The notes: generated by a model not told the origin, from the letters alone. A stretch of 24,160 bases of DNA from Chromera velia (GCA_018398765.1 JAHBMJ010001960.1:1-24160); one strand, 5' to 3'; positions 9,090 through 18,422 are shown, counted from the stretch's first letter. Made by a program: numbers and translations.

Positions 9090-9624
9090 TAAGCTCTATA
9101 TAGCGTAAGAGTCAAACACTGAAGGCTGTGTCCAATACTGTTTGCAGGTTGATTTTCTCAAAGGGAATTGAGTTCCAAAAAGTGCAGAACTGTCGATCTG
9201 ATCTTGTTTGAAATGTTACTTGGATTTCTGATCTTGTTTTGCTAATTGAAAGACTTTGTGTTGCTCATTAAGTCTTCCAGAAAGTCTTTTGCGCATGTGA
9301 CAGTCCATCTTTGGTGTGATGCAGGCCGCGGTTGGCTGGCTCGGCCCTGGCTCGGCATGATTTTATCTCGGCATGGCTCGAAAGACTTCTGAGTCGAAAG
9401 ACTAGGTCTTGAAAGACTTTAACTCGGCTTTGCTCACGGTATAAGTCTTTTAGCTCGGCCTTTCTCACTACATGAATTCCATACTAGCCCTGACTAGAGC
9501 TTTATATGGCTCGATCGGGTGTCTCAGTATTGCTTGATTGGGTATTATTCTAAGTCTAGGCCTTTTAGTACTTAGGCCTATTTATTTCTGTTTTTAAAGT
9601 TTGGGGTTCCACTACTATATAACA
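9090..9624 (-). repeat. 535-bp direct repeat, copy 2 (5' LTR of the LARD-like element)
   Basis: This is the partner of 3162-3696 and defines the pair. Its left border is not a real LTR end, because copy 1 is cut there by the Ty3 insertion. The true LTR must extend some way left of 9090, into the 9000-9089 interval, but I could not place its CA end or a primer-binding site. It ends on the right at ATAACA, followed by AT-rich DNA (CCTCAATCATC). Confidence 0.85.
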
Positions 9625-9965
9625 CCTCAATCATCATCATCATTATTATATCTCAATTTTTCATATTTTTTTTTTCTCCGTGACACCCGTAGCATGCACA
9701 ACAGTTACTATGTAAAGTTGTAAATATGTGTATAGTGTATACAACTTAAATGAACTTCATCTTTCATTTCGTCCCTAGTTAATTTTGTCCTACTACTAGT
9801 AGGCTTCGTCCGTTCATCTGATCTAATCTGACTGTAAGTAGAATAAAGTAGAACTGCACTGGGCACGTAGTAGATTTTAGTAGATTTAACTACAACTTTC
9901 GATCATCATGAATAAATAATAATAAGTATTAGTTTAATATCTTTTATAAGGATTAGGATATATTT
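9625..9965. other. AT-rich stretch without a gene
   Basis: It separates the LTR repeat from the LINE remnant. An ATC/ATT microsatellite lies at 9628-9650 and a CCTACTACTAGTAGG palindrome near 9790. No coding sequence is visible. The composition changes sharply at about 9966, where the LINE begins. Confidence 0.6.
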
Positions 9966-9979
9966 GTCGGGGGGGTTGG

Positions 9980-10492
9980 TCGAATCATAAGAAAGATGAC
10001 ACGAAAGAGATCCTGTCTGATTCCCTGTGCTCTGTCTCCTTAGGAGAGCCGAGAGTGGTCCTGGGAGACCTCAACTCTCACACAGCATCGCTCTGTCCAG
10101 AACGTCTCGAATGGAATCGTGAGTAACTGTTCGAACAGGACGAATCTACCGGCTCTGACGAGTCGGCTCCCTCTTTCATCCGGCATTCAGAATGCAAGCA
10201 GTCAGTCGACTTTATAGGCCGTGAATTGGTGCGTCTTTGCAGTGAAAGCAACCTACTCATCCTGAATGGTCTGCAAAAGAAGTGTGGGGGCGAAGACTTC
10301 CGCTTTTCGGGTGCTTATACCTGTAAATCAAAGAACACGAAAAAAGAGGCATCTGTTGTCGATTATGCATTGGTTAACCCTTTCCTTCTCTCCTCTTACA
10401 CGGACTAGGAAATCGCTTTCGATGGACTGATTGGCTCTGATCATAACCATGCATCTATCTGTTTTTCTCTCCTCTCTTCTTCGCTTCAGGCT
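9980..10492 (+). pseudogene. LINE endonuclease (APE/exonuclease-phosphatase fold), 5' truncated
   Basis: The frame reads EPRVVLGDLNSH, the GDxN motif of APE-type LINE endonucleases. It continues with NLLILNGLQKK, a SGAYTCKSKN segment and EASVVDYALV (the S.iDYv motif), and ends at GLIGSDHNHASICF, the SDH catalytic motif. Such enzymes nick the target DNA to start target-primed reverse transcription. The N-terminal catalytic residues lie in the missing part. TAA at 10124 and TAG at 10406 break the frame without shifting it. The motif order makes the call secure even though the sequence is decayed. Confidence 0.82.
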
Positions 10493-10807
10493 GCGGGAAA
10501 GCGGACGGATGCCCCATCCCTGCAGCAGTGCCCCCCGCTTTACAGATCCATCAGAAAGGCAGCGGTGAAAGATGAGGATTTGCTACCAATAGCGGCAGCA
10601 GCAAGAGAGCTGGTGGGAGAGACATGGCAGGGACTCTGGGAGCATCATAGAGAAGTTGAACCATTCGAAGAGCCTTCCCTTCCCCCACTCCCTCCTGTGT
10701 CTTCCTCCCCACCCTCCTCGACAGCCTTTTTGCCCTCTTCTTTGACCTCCTCCCTAGTGAGCCCTCAAGATAAGAAAGACCGGGTGAAAGCCTTGGTCAC
10801 AGCCTAG
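10493..10807 (+). pseudogene. LINE linker between endonuclease and reverse transcriptase
   Basis: The same frame continues from the endonuclease with no recognised domain. A charged helix-like part (DEDLLPIAAAARELVG) leads into a Pro/Ser-rich run (PPLPPVSSSPPSS). It stops at TAG 10805-10807, then reads on through CWVPVRLVKEV into the RT portion. The linker is the usual variable part of these elements and has no function that I can assign. Confidence 0.6.
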
Positions 10808-11767
10808 TGTTGGGTTCCAGTTAGGCTGGTGAAGGAAGTAATAGTGAAAGCGACAGAGAAGCAACAGCCTCCTACCTTCAAAACGTTGTTTAAAGAGAAG
10901 GAAGGGTGGTGGGATGAGGAATATAAAGAGCTGCAGGAATGCCTAAAGAAAGTAAGGAAAGAAGTTGAGGATTATGCAAGTGGGGTGGAGAGAGAGTTAA
11001 AGCAGGAAAGAGTAGAAGACATCTTAAAGAAAAAGAGAGAGATCTTCCAGCAGAAAAGGAAGAGATATGAGAGAACAGAAACTGAAAAAGCAAAGACACA
11101 TTTGCTTAATAACCCCCTCTTCCTTTGGAAAGAAACAAGAAAGTTGTCAAAAAACGGTCTGAGACCAGGGGCAAGAGACTTCTCAAACCATTGGGCACAG
11201 GTTTTTTGGGAGGGCAAAGAATTATCAGAGCCTGATCCAGAGCAATTCATTTTCTTGTATAAGCAGGTGACTGATCGTCTGAAAGGAATGGATAGAAAGA
11301 AAGCGGCAGGGCTCGATGGCATCTCTCCTCAACAACTCGACCTTTGCTTTTGTCACTCTCCCATCTCTCGCTTCCTTTTGTTTGTTTTCTTTAATTTAAT
11401 GCATGCATATGCATGTTGGCCTGATAACTGGAATTTGTTGAGAATCGTACCCGTCCCGAAAGGTCCCCCTTTACTACAGCCAAATGACTGGCGTCCAGTC
11501 CATGTCGTTAATTCCTTTGCAAAGCTCTTTGGTCTCCTTATGGATGATAGAATCCATCAGCAAGCTCGTTTTGACGACAGACAGATCGGGTTTAGGAAAG
11601 GAGTGGGCACAAGAGAGGGGATCGGAACAGTAGTAGGCTTAGTACAGGAATGCAAAAGAGGCAAGAAGGGGCTCCTGGGCGGATTTGTCCACTTCTTAAA
11701 GGCGTTTGACTCCATCCCTCAGCTGAAGCTTCTGGCAAAGCTGCAGGCTGAGAGAATAGAGAAGTAA
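10808..11767 (+). pseudogene. LINE reverse transcriptase, N-terminal half (fingers to motif A)
   Basis: A long basic coiled-coil-like stretch (about 10920-11100) leads to KKAAGLDGISPQQL, the RT0/1 motif, then VPVPKGPPLLQPNDWRPV and IGFRKGVGTREGI, the usual RT blocks 2 and 3. Motif A reads FVHFLKAFDS, where most LINEs have FVDFKKAFDS. The first Asp, which binds catalytic metal, is His here, so the enzyme would be inactive even without the stops. The frame breaks at TAA 11765-11767 after AERIEK and continues unchanged. Confidence 0.88.
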
Positions 11768-12412
11768 GATCTGTTGATGATTGTATCAATGTATAGAGGT
11801 GTGAAAGCGAGAGTCGATGGGGACTCGGCTCTATTCTTGGAGGGGGCAGAGGTTAAGCAAGGTGATGCGTTGTCCCCGTCGCTTTTTTTATTATTCATTA
11901 ATGACCTGCATGATGAGATTCAGAAAGGAAAACGGGGAGATGGAAAGGAAACGGAGGGGGTTCACCTTGCTGGGGCTAGTTTGGGAAGTATAGGCTACGC
12001 TGATGATCTTGTCTTGTTTGCACACTCAGCAGCCAACTTCCAAGCAAAATTCGATACCCTGGAGGGGTATTGCAGAAAGTGGGGGTTGAATGTCAATCTG
12101 AAAAAAACCAAGGTCCTGCGCCTTTGTGAATACCGCAAGGACTGTAACGGCATGATTTTGTACCAAGGGAAGGAAGTAAACTGGTGTGATCAGTACAAAT
12201 ATTTGGGTTGCCTTCTGTTTGAGGGAGGGGATTTGACTCGGTCGATTGAAGCACGCCTACGCAGTGCAGAGCGTGCAATGGGGGCGGTGATTGATCTAGC
12301 TGCGAGTCTGTCTGGGTTGCCTCTCGGGGGAAAGATGCAGCTGCTGATGGCGTGCTGGGAGCCGGTGGCACTCTATAGCCTGGAGTGCTTTCCGATAAGA
12401 CAGGGAGACTAG
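11768..12412 (+). pseudogene. LINE reverse transcriptase, C-terminal half (motifs B to E)
   Basis: DLLMIVSMYRGVKARVDGD continues the RT. Motif B is VKQGDALSPSLFLLFINDL, motif C is GYADDLVLFA with the catalytic Asp pair intact, and motif D is KWGLNVNLKKTKV. YKYLGCLLF is the typical YLG block after the palm, and a LINE thumb-like region follows. TAG at 12410-12412 interrupts it where related elements often carry a Trp or Gln. Assignment to the LINE RT family is firm; the clade is not determined. Confidence 0.92.
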
Positions 12413-12697
12413 AAGGCGATTGAGAACTTGCGGCTCCGGTTTGTTCGATGGGCGGCCCGACTTCCAGTCAGGAGTTTGCGTGTACCCTTTCTTTTATTTG
12501 TTAATTTAATGTCTGCTCGCATGCTCTTGTATGCTCGTTTTGCTTCATTCTGGATTGTACTTAGCCGTTCGCATCTCCGTATTCCTCAGGCTCTTTTGAA
12601 TTTATGGAAGGGACCAGCGGGGCAGAAGCAAAGACGAGCCGTCAATGGTCTGTTCAGATGGGTAGGCCTTGACTTTTTGACGTCTCTCCCTGTCTGA
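12413..12697 (+). pseudogene. LINE ORF2 C-terminal region (post-RT)
   Basis: Still in the RT frame, this reads IENLRLRFVRWAARLP, the region that follows the thumb in LINE proteins, then a hydrophobic helix-rich stretch, and ends at TGA 12695-12697. The frame remains open after the TGA to about 12877 (SAKIKDAWGMECIKRGD), so the stop is probably another point mutation. I see no intact CCHC knuckle. Confidence 0.65.
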
Positions 12698-12975
12698 AGC
12701 TCAGAAAAACGGGCCCCGAAGGAGAATTTGTTTGTTTCTGCCAAAATTAAGGATGCCTGGGGAATGGAATGCATAAAACGGGGAGACAGGGAAGAAAGAG
12801 GCAACCTCTTTATCAGGACTACAGAGAGCTCTTCCGTCTTCTTCACGTTCTTCTCTATTTTTTTTGTCTTCAAAGAATAGCCTCAAGGTACGGATATCTT
12901 GTCTGCCGAGAAGTACCTTATGTGAGAAGATCAAGCCACTCCTAAGGGCATTGACACTAAATTGGAAGGGTCTGA

Positions 12976-13287
12976 CGGGGAGGACCAACTCTCCAGGAGA
13001 GGTGTTTTGTCTGGCAGAGGGTTGTTCAAATAGAAAAAAAAATTGATGATCTCTGGCACCGGCTTTCAGTATGCTCCAACTGGGTAGAAGCAAGAAATAA
13101 ACTAAACAAAGTGGTAGAGGGAAAGAAAGTGAAGCAAAGGATTCAGAGAGAAGGAATTGAGAGATCGGATGCAGCCGAAACAGAAGCGAGGAAGATGCTG
13201 CTTTTGGCTTTACAAGTCGATCCGTATGAAGCATGCAGAGCCGTTTGCAATCTTTGTTACTCACTGTGCACGCCTGTTTCTGTATGA
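12976..13287 (+). pseudogene. Probable 3' end of the LINE ORF in a different frame
   Basis: This open stretch reads QIEKKIDDLWHRLSVCSNW, then a Lys-rich helix and VDPYEACRAVCNLCYSL, which contains Cys pairs. It lies one frame off the RT and directly downstream, so a frameshift between about 12880 and 12976 is the simplest reading. The link to the LINE rests on position and composition; no conserved motif proves it. A perfect 8-bp hairpin, CACTTAAC/GTTAAGTG, follows at 13384-13411. Confidence 0.4.
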
Positions 13288-13411
13288 ACGCAACCTTTTC
13301 TTCTTCTGTTCGAGTCTTCTATTGCCACTTCCAACGCACATGCTACTCGTGAGCTCACCAAGCGAGCACTTCAGGGGATCTCGCACTTAACCTTATCTCT
13401 AGAGTTAAGTG

Positions 13412-13775
13412 ATTGACGATCTCTTGCATGAACATGGGCTGCTGGGAGCACGGCTCCACTCTAGCAAAGCCAACTTCATTCATTCATTCATATAGGTCCG
13501 ATAAGATTCTAGGATTTATATTTTGGGTTCTCGCACGGTCTAGCTACTGGCAGTCTGGCACTGCCAGGGGCTAGACCAGAGATAAACAGTTTTACGAGAT
13601 CCTTCAAAGTTAACCATCAAGTAATTAAATTAGTAGACTAGTACAAACACTGCAAAGATCATTTTTGTATATCAATTTTTGATAAACCTAGTAATAAACT
13701 AAATAATAACTTGAAACTATAATTTAAATTACTTAAACAATGAATGAATAAATGAATGATTGAGGGTTAAATTCT
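13412..13775. other. AT-rich interval without a gene
   Basis: It contains the (CATT)n run at 13474-13486, an opposing TGAATGAATAAATGAATGA run at 13741-13759, and a CTGGCAGTCTGGCACTGCCAG imperfect hairpin near 13547. No coding sequence is visible. Confidence 0.5.
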
Positions 13776-14303
13776 AGGCGACGCACAGTGGTAAAAACAA
13801 AAAAAAAAACCTTTCCAGATTTTTTTTTTCTTTTTTTCTACGAAGGATTTCTTAGAGCACCTCTAGGAGCACCCAGAGGAGCACCTTTTAGAAGTACTTT
13901 TAAACTAACTTCTTCGCGAACTTATTACTCAACTTAAAGTTTTAAACATCTTTCAATCCTAGTTTCAACCCTAGTTCTAGTCTCCCCCCAGTCTAGTCCT
14001 AGTTGTTATTGTACGTTTGTCTCTACTAGTGTCTCTACTAGTGTCTTCACCATTCCATCATCAACTTTGTTAAACACGGACCAACCGATCTTTTTTCCGT
14101 TGTTCAACTGCACTGTCACTAGACTTTTCCCTTTTCTCTTTGCTGTGTCTGTTAAAAAAACTAAACATGTCTTCTTGTTTTCCATTCGTCGCCTAGTCAT
14201 TTAACCTTTATTTTTTTTTACATATACAATAAAATTTTAAATAAATAAAAAAAAAAGAATAGACGTTTTCAGATTTTTTTTTTTTTACTACTGTGCGTCG
14301 CCT
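13776..14303. mobile_element. Foldback/MITE-like element A (about 528 bp)
   Basis: The ends are inverted repeats: AGGCGACGCACAGTGGTAAA on the left, and the same with one change (AGTAGT) read inward from the right, each followed by an A-rich run. A third, inverted partial copy of the left end with its GGTTAAAT flank lies inside at 14187-14206. GGTTAAATTC at 13765 and GGTTAAATCC at 14305 flank the element and could be a 10-bp target duplication as in Mutator-like elements. They could instead belong to the element, since the inner copy carries the word too. No transposase is present. Confidence 0.7.
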
Positions 14304-14599
14304 TGGTTAAATCCTAGATCCAGCGATGCCAAACGCCAAGCCACTAACAAGGCTTTGATGACAACCCTATGTCATGCAAAACGCTCACTCAACCTAGGTT
14401 CTATGGGGCATTTGAAGGCTTATAACAATATCCTATAGACGATTGCGGATTGAATGCTCATTTGATTATTCAGAGCAGGCAAGAAAATATGGGAACAGAC
14501 TTAACAAAACAAATTAAGCTTGATCGATGTTCTATGTTTTTTTTCTCTGAATCTATTCTTTTCTTTTATCCGATGTCCATTTAACCATTACGACCCAAC

Positions 14600-14842
14600 A
14601 TGACCCGATACACTGTGCTGTTAGGAGTAACCAACTTAGTTTGGTTACCTAGGCAGCCGTTAGGCCGCTTGGTAACCATGTTCATAGTTATGGTAATTAT
14701 GCAGAATCACATTGATTACCGTTGTTTTGGTAACCAAAACAGTGGTAAACGTTCTTTTAAGCTAGATAAACTAGTGGGTAAATCGAGTATTAAAGATAGA
14801 TTTATTGCAAAGTTCTCTTATATTCACTTAGGCGCCGGCTAG
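14600..14842 (+). other. AT-rich stretch with GGTAACC-type palindromes; no gene called
   Basis: Between 14626 and 14748 the words GTAACC/GGTTAC recur in both directions, including the hairpin GTAACCAA...TTGGTTAC near 14626-14649 and further GGTAACC words at 14681 and 14729. An 80-codon ORF covers the interval but shows no protein-like features. Confidence 0.35.
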
Positions 14843-15066
14843 AGAAAAAAAAAAAAGACCCCCCAAAACCCTTTACTTTTTTTCTTTTTTTTTCTGTATC
14901 AGTCAAACAACTGTTGTTGAAGTGTTGTACAAGTGTTGTTTGTGTGTTGCACAACTGTTGCTAAGTGTTGTTCAGGGTTGAAAAGAAAAAAAAAAAAAGA
15001 AAAAAAAAAAAGATCTCCTCAAATCACTTATTTTTTTTTCTTTTTTTTTTTCTTTAGCCGGCGCCT
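14830..15066. mobile_element. Foldback/MITE-like element B (about 237 bp)
   Basis: The left end AGGCGCCGGCTAGAGAAA and the right end, read inward (AGGCGCCGGCTAAAGAAA), are inverted repeats followed by long A runs with rare interruptions. The centre is built of degenerate GTGTTG/CTGTTG words (about 14908-14980). It has no coding capacity. I see no clear target duplication. Its AGGCG start and A-run interior match element A. Confidence 0.75.
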
Positions 15067-15349
15067 GGATATCCACAAATTAAATATGTATAAGTTAAAG
15101 TTAAGTTTCTGATATTATAAAAACAACTTAGACAAGATAAATTTAAAAATGATCCTTTCATATCGTACACAGTTTTTAAAGATACGTTAATTTCTCCTAT
15201 ATTAGATCCGGATTCAATATATTTACAGCTAGATTCAGGCAGATTACTACGGTAGCGGTAGTCCCGTCAGACCTCCCCAGTTACCAAGTTGAGGAACAGC
15301 TCCCTATTCCTACTGATGTTGGTCATGGTACTATCAAATTGGATTCTCA

Positions 15350-15763
15350 TAACCCTCTACATTTGTTTCAGAACCTGTTTGTCTTTCCTCTTTGGGACTT
15401 GACGTCTTGCTGCGTAGCGCAGCTGAAATACAAGAAGAGTTGCCAACAGTTGACGAGGTCCTTGATACTCTAACAGTTCATGAAGGGCTGGAAGGCTGCG
15501 AGCCGTCGAACACTTGTCAATTGAACGCTGCCGGGGTTGTGAGAGCCTATCTTGACCGAACCATGTGCACCAACCCAACGAGCATTAAGGGCTCCTCCCA
15601 AATTGTGAAGAAAAGTTGCAAATCGTGTAAGAAGAAGGCTTGGAAGACAATCCACCAATTCAAAAGTATGAAGGCAGATTGGAAGAAGAAAGACCGTAAA
15701 AATCCGGCCTACAAGCCGAAGACCGTCTTCACAAACTGGCTGAAGCTTGCTCGGTGTAGCTAA
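15350..15763 (+). CDS. Orphan ORF in AT-rich DNA, Cys/Lys-rich C-terminus
   Basis: This frame is open for about 137 codons and has protein-like composition, unlike the AT-rich DNA around it. The first part is acidic (EIQEELPTVDEVLDTL), and the last third is basic with KSCKSCKKKAW, a CxxC motif, and many Lys. Another frame is open just upstream (about 15258-15390, with VEEQLPIPTDVGHG), so the present start may be a frameshift product of a longer gene. I recognise no family. It may belong to a decayed DNA transposon; that is speculation from the company it keeps. Confidence 0.35.
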
Positions 15764-16620
15764 AATGGAAGTCGCCGGATCAATTCAGTCTTACAGCAGT
15801 ATTAAGCAGCGAACTCCTGCAGTACTGCATTTCGAACGAGTTGGAAGTTTACCATATAGGCAAAGTTTTTTAAATATAGGGTTGAAGGGTTCCGACTTAT
15901 TCCGGCTAAGGTTCGTTATACTTATTAAGAGTTAAAAACAGACTTTCAAGCAGTTAAAAGTTATAGATTAAGTTGAACGTATATTAAAAAATTTTCTAAA
16001 GAACGTCGAGTGGAATGTCCGGTAAAAAAGTTCAGTTACCAGACATTTTGACTTAGCTTTTTAAAAAGTTAACTTACTGTCAAGTTACTGACTCGGACGA
16101 CGTTACCGTTTTGAAAAAGTCTGGTTGGTAAATTTCAAGATCGAAGTATACTAGCTTTGTGTGAGTTTTACATGCTTCCAGCTTTATTAAAAAAACTTTG
16201 TAAATCATGCAAGTCCCCTGTCTAATTTAAATGGGAAAGCTGGGTTAAACTTTTTATACTAGTTTTTATAAGTTTATAAGACGTACGTCGATCACTTTTT
16301 TTATGTTAAAAAAAAAAGAAATCGTCGATTTCTGACTAGATTTCTGAGACATTTTTGAAGAAAAAAATTTAATTTTTATTTATCAATTTAACAAAAGTTC
16401 CAAAGAAAAAAAGAAATTAAGAAAGAAAGTTCGTCTGAGTTTTCGTTGTTTACAGCTTTACAGTGTGGGGCCTAGAACGCCCTGCATGCCAGTGACTTTC
16501 TCAATGTACAAACACTAACTTTTCCTCTCATCAAGGTGCAGAAAGATGCAGAAAGGAGGACGAATTTCAAAAAGGTCGGGCGGAAGAAAAGGGGAACGGT
16601 TCATTGCCAATTTCGCAGGC
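15764..16620. other. AT-rich stretch without a recognised gene
   Basis: Many short A and T runs and repeated GTTAAAAAGT-like words are present. No ORF with protein-like composition is visible. Composition becomes balanced again from about 16440. Confidence 0.5.
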
Positions 16621-16625
16621 CTGTT

Positions 16626-16636
16626 TTTCTTGCATT

Positions 16637-16670
<34 letters not shown>

Positions 16671-16838
16671 TTCCTTCCTTCCTTCCTTCCTCCCTTCCGT
16701 CCCTCCTTCCTTCCTTTCTTCTTTCCTTCTTTTCTTCCTTCCTTTCTTTCCTTCCTTCCTTCCTTCCTTCATTCCTGGCTTTCTTTCTTTCTTTCTTTCT
16801 TTTCCCCTTGCTTCCTTCCTTCCTTCCTTCCTTCCAGA
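16626..16838 (+). repeat. Compound (CTTT)n/(CTTC)n microsatellite
   Basis: A nearly pure pyrimidine tract is made of CTTT and CTTC tetramers with a few interruptions (CCGTCCC, ATTCCTGGC). All six frames are partly open because the repeat has few stops, so the Phe/Ser/Leu-rich and Lys/Glu/Arg-rich ORFs here are not genes. Confidence 0.97.
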
Positions 16839-17965
16839 AAGGCAGTAAGCAAGCAAGGAAGAATGGCAGGAAAGAAGGAAGAAGGAAAGAAAGCCGGTGA
16901 GACGGACGCACGAGCGAACGGCCACCCAGGAACTGCCACCGACTACTTGGCAATGTGCTTCTGTCATTCGGGCAGCGGGAGAGAAAGGGGATAAGCGATG
17001 GAGCGATTCAAGGTGCTCTTAAGATAGCGTACAGTCTCTCCGCAAGTGCAACATTCTGACGCACCTTTGGCTTCCTGTCACCCTTCTGCACGCATGCACT
17101 CAAAATGGGCAGAGGATCCAGTTGAGAAGAGCAGGTCCGGGTACTTGCACACGGTTGGGTGAATGAAAGTCAAAAGAAAGCAGCAGCGCTCGATTTTGGA
17201 TGTGAGCTACTCGGTTCTTCCACAAACATGTGTACCGAGAAAGACCAAACAGCTCGGATGTATACGGATAGGCCGAAACAGAGTGTATCCATTATTCTGT
17301 TTTCCACTCTTTCGCTCTTTTCATTTGTCTCCAAATGCAAAAAGGCACGGAAAGATAGGAACAGAGATGACTCAGGCGACCTACGAAGGCCGCTGTATGG
17401 GGATTGAAGAAGCATGGAAAGACTATGAGAGATCAGAAGAAGAAAAACGATGAAAAACTTCGGGAGAAAAGGAGGAGTCGGCTGCATGCCATATGCCGGT
17501 CCAAGAAGCTATGAAGAAGCAGAGAGGAGGAGGAAGAAGCATACAGGCCGAAGAACTTCACTCGATCCAAGATACTCCAAGGCTTGACTTCTCGATAGAA
17601 AGAAAGTACTGACCAGTCGTTTCTCGCTTCTTCCATAGAAAGTTCCAGCTTCCGGCTGTACTCTCGCTTCGAGCGCAGATGCGGTTGATTGGCCTGCAGT
17701 AAGGGCCCACGACTCAGCGCACAGAAAGTGAAAACGAAAAAGGTGCGGTTCATGAACAACCCCACCAAGTGGAGAAGAGCCACACTCGGCTCTTGTTTTC
17801 CTCTCCACCCGGCCACTACATCAACACATGAATGGAAAATCCACTCGGAGACAAACCTTCAGATGATGAACCATTTTGCATGAGCAACTCATCATTTTTT
17901 TTAATTTGCACGTACTGTAATTGTTGCGTGCGTACGGCGTGGTATCTTATTAATACATGCATGAT
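16839..17965. other. Interval without a recognised gene
   Basis: ORFs of about 80-127 codons occur on both strands (for example 17163-17453 on + and 17433-17816 on -), but none shows a domain, and their frames overlap in conflicting ways. The + strand at 17350-17550 is purine-rich with codon-like Glu/Lys runs (YEGRCMGIEEAWKDYERSEE), which might be an exon or a decayed coding piece. I do not call a gene. Confidence 0.45.
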
Positions 17966-18258
17966 GGTCAGACGTTGGCAGAGTCGGTCAGACGCCGGCA
18001 GAGTTGGTCAGACACAGACAGAGTTGGTCAGACACAGACAGAGTTGGTCAGACGCGGACAGGGTTGGTCAGACACAGACAGAGTTGGTCAGACACGGACA
18101 GAGTTGGTCAGACACGGACAGAGTTGGTCAGACGCGGACAGAGTTGGTCAGACACCGACAGAGTTGGTCAGACACCGACAGAGTTGGTCAGACGCCGGCA
18201 GAGTTGGTCAGACGCGGACAGAGTTGGTCAGACGCGGACAGAGTTGGTCAGACGCGGA
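17966..18258 (+). repeat. 20-bp minisatellite, about 15 copies in perfect phase
   Basis: The unit is GGTCAGACRCRGACAGAGTT and recurs every 20 bases from 17966 to 18246 with no indel; the last copy is partial. Variation between the middle copies is confined to a few columns in RCRG. Because 20 is not a multiple of three and the unit has no stop, all three + frames stay open through it and encode the same 20-residue repeat, so no frame is favoured. It ends 164 bases before the RNase III-like gene. Confidence 0.97.
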
Positions 18259-18422
18259 ATAAAGACAGGACAGAAGCAACATATGCAAAAAACTCCATGC
18301 ATGCAGGCCATGAATGACAGCTTTTCTGACGCATCTCAACGGTTGAAGCAGTATCTGAATCCTTTCCATCTTCTCTTTGTCACCGTCATGCACAGTCACA
18401 TGCAGCCATATCACAAAAAACC

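Larger units (their letters stand above)
3162..9624 (-). mobile_element. LARD-like non-autonomous LTR element (about 6.5 kb), left LTR interrupted
   Basis: Two direct copies (3162-3696 and 9090-9624) differ at 11 of 535 positions with no indels. They flank about 5.4 kb in which neither strand shows gag, protease, RT, RNase H or integrase. The repeat edge reads TGTTAT on the - strand. Directly inside the left copy, the - strand has a polypurine tract AAAAGGGGGC next to that edge, which orients the element leftward: the 5' LTR is at 9090-9624 and the 3' LTR at 3162-3696. Long LTR elements without protein genes are called LARDs. No primer-binding site could be assigned with confidence. The left end is cut by the Ty3 insertion. 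Confidence 0.7.
9966..13490 (+). mobile_element. 5'-truncated APE-type LINE (non-LTR retrotransposon), degenerate
   Basis: An apurinic-type endonuclease remnant followed by a LINE reverse transcriptase lies in one frame from about 9980 to 12697, with in-frame stops at 10124, 10406, 10805, 11765, 12410 and 12695. A further open piece in another frame (12976-13287) may be the C-terminus. The left edge falls inside the endonuclease, as expected of 5' truncation during target-primed reverse transcription. A (CATT)n run at 13474-13486 could be the 3' tail. Flanks AGGATATATTTG (left) and AGGATTTATATTTTG (right, about 13512) are a weak target-duplication candidate. Confidence 0.85.

Noticed and set aside
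3340-9468. 66-codon minus-strand ORF present in both LTR copies
   Set aside because: The copies are 98% identical, so the shared ORF is not independent evidence of selection, and it has no domain.
3155-9630. CTCAA at 3155-3159 and 9626-9630 as a target-site duplication of the LARD-like element
   Set aside because: The left word lies inside the Ty3 LTR end (GCTCAACA), and on the right one base separates it from the element edge. The Ty3 border at 3161 explains the left edge better.
12701-13264. 187-codon minus-strand ORF
   Set aside because: Shadow over the decayed LINE 3' end; Leu/Phe/Ser-rich with no domain.
16515-16994. Long ORFs on both strands over the CTTT/CTTC tract
   Set aside because: They translate to Phe/Ser/Leu or Lys/Glu/Arg repeats, purely from the microsatellite.
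17966-18258. CRISPR array
   Set aside because: The units are directly contiguous with no spacers, and the setting is eukaryotic.
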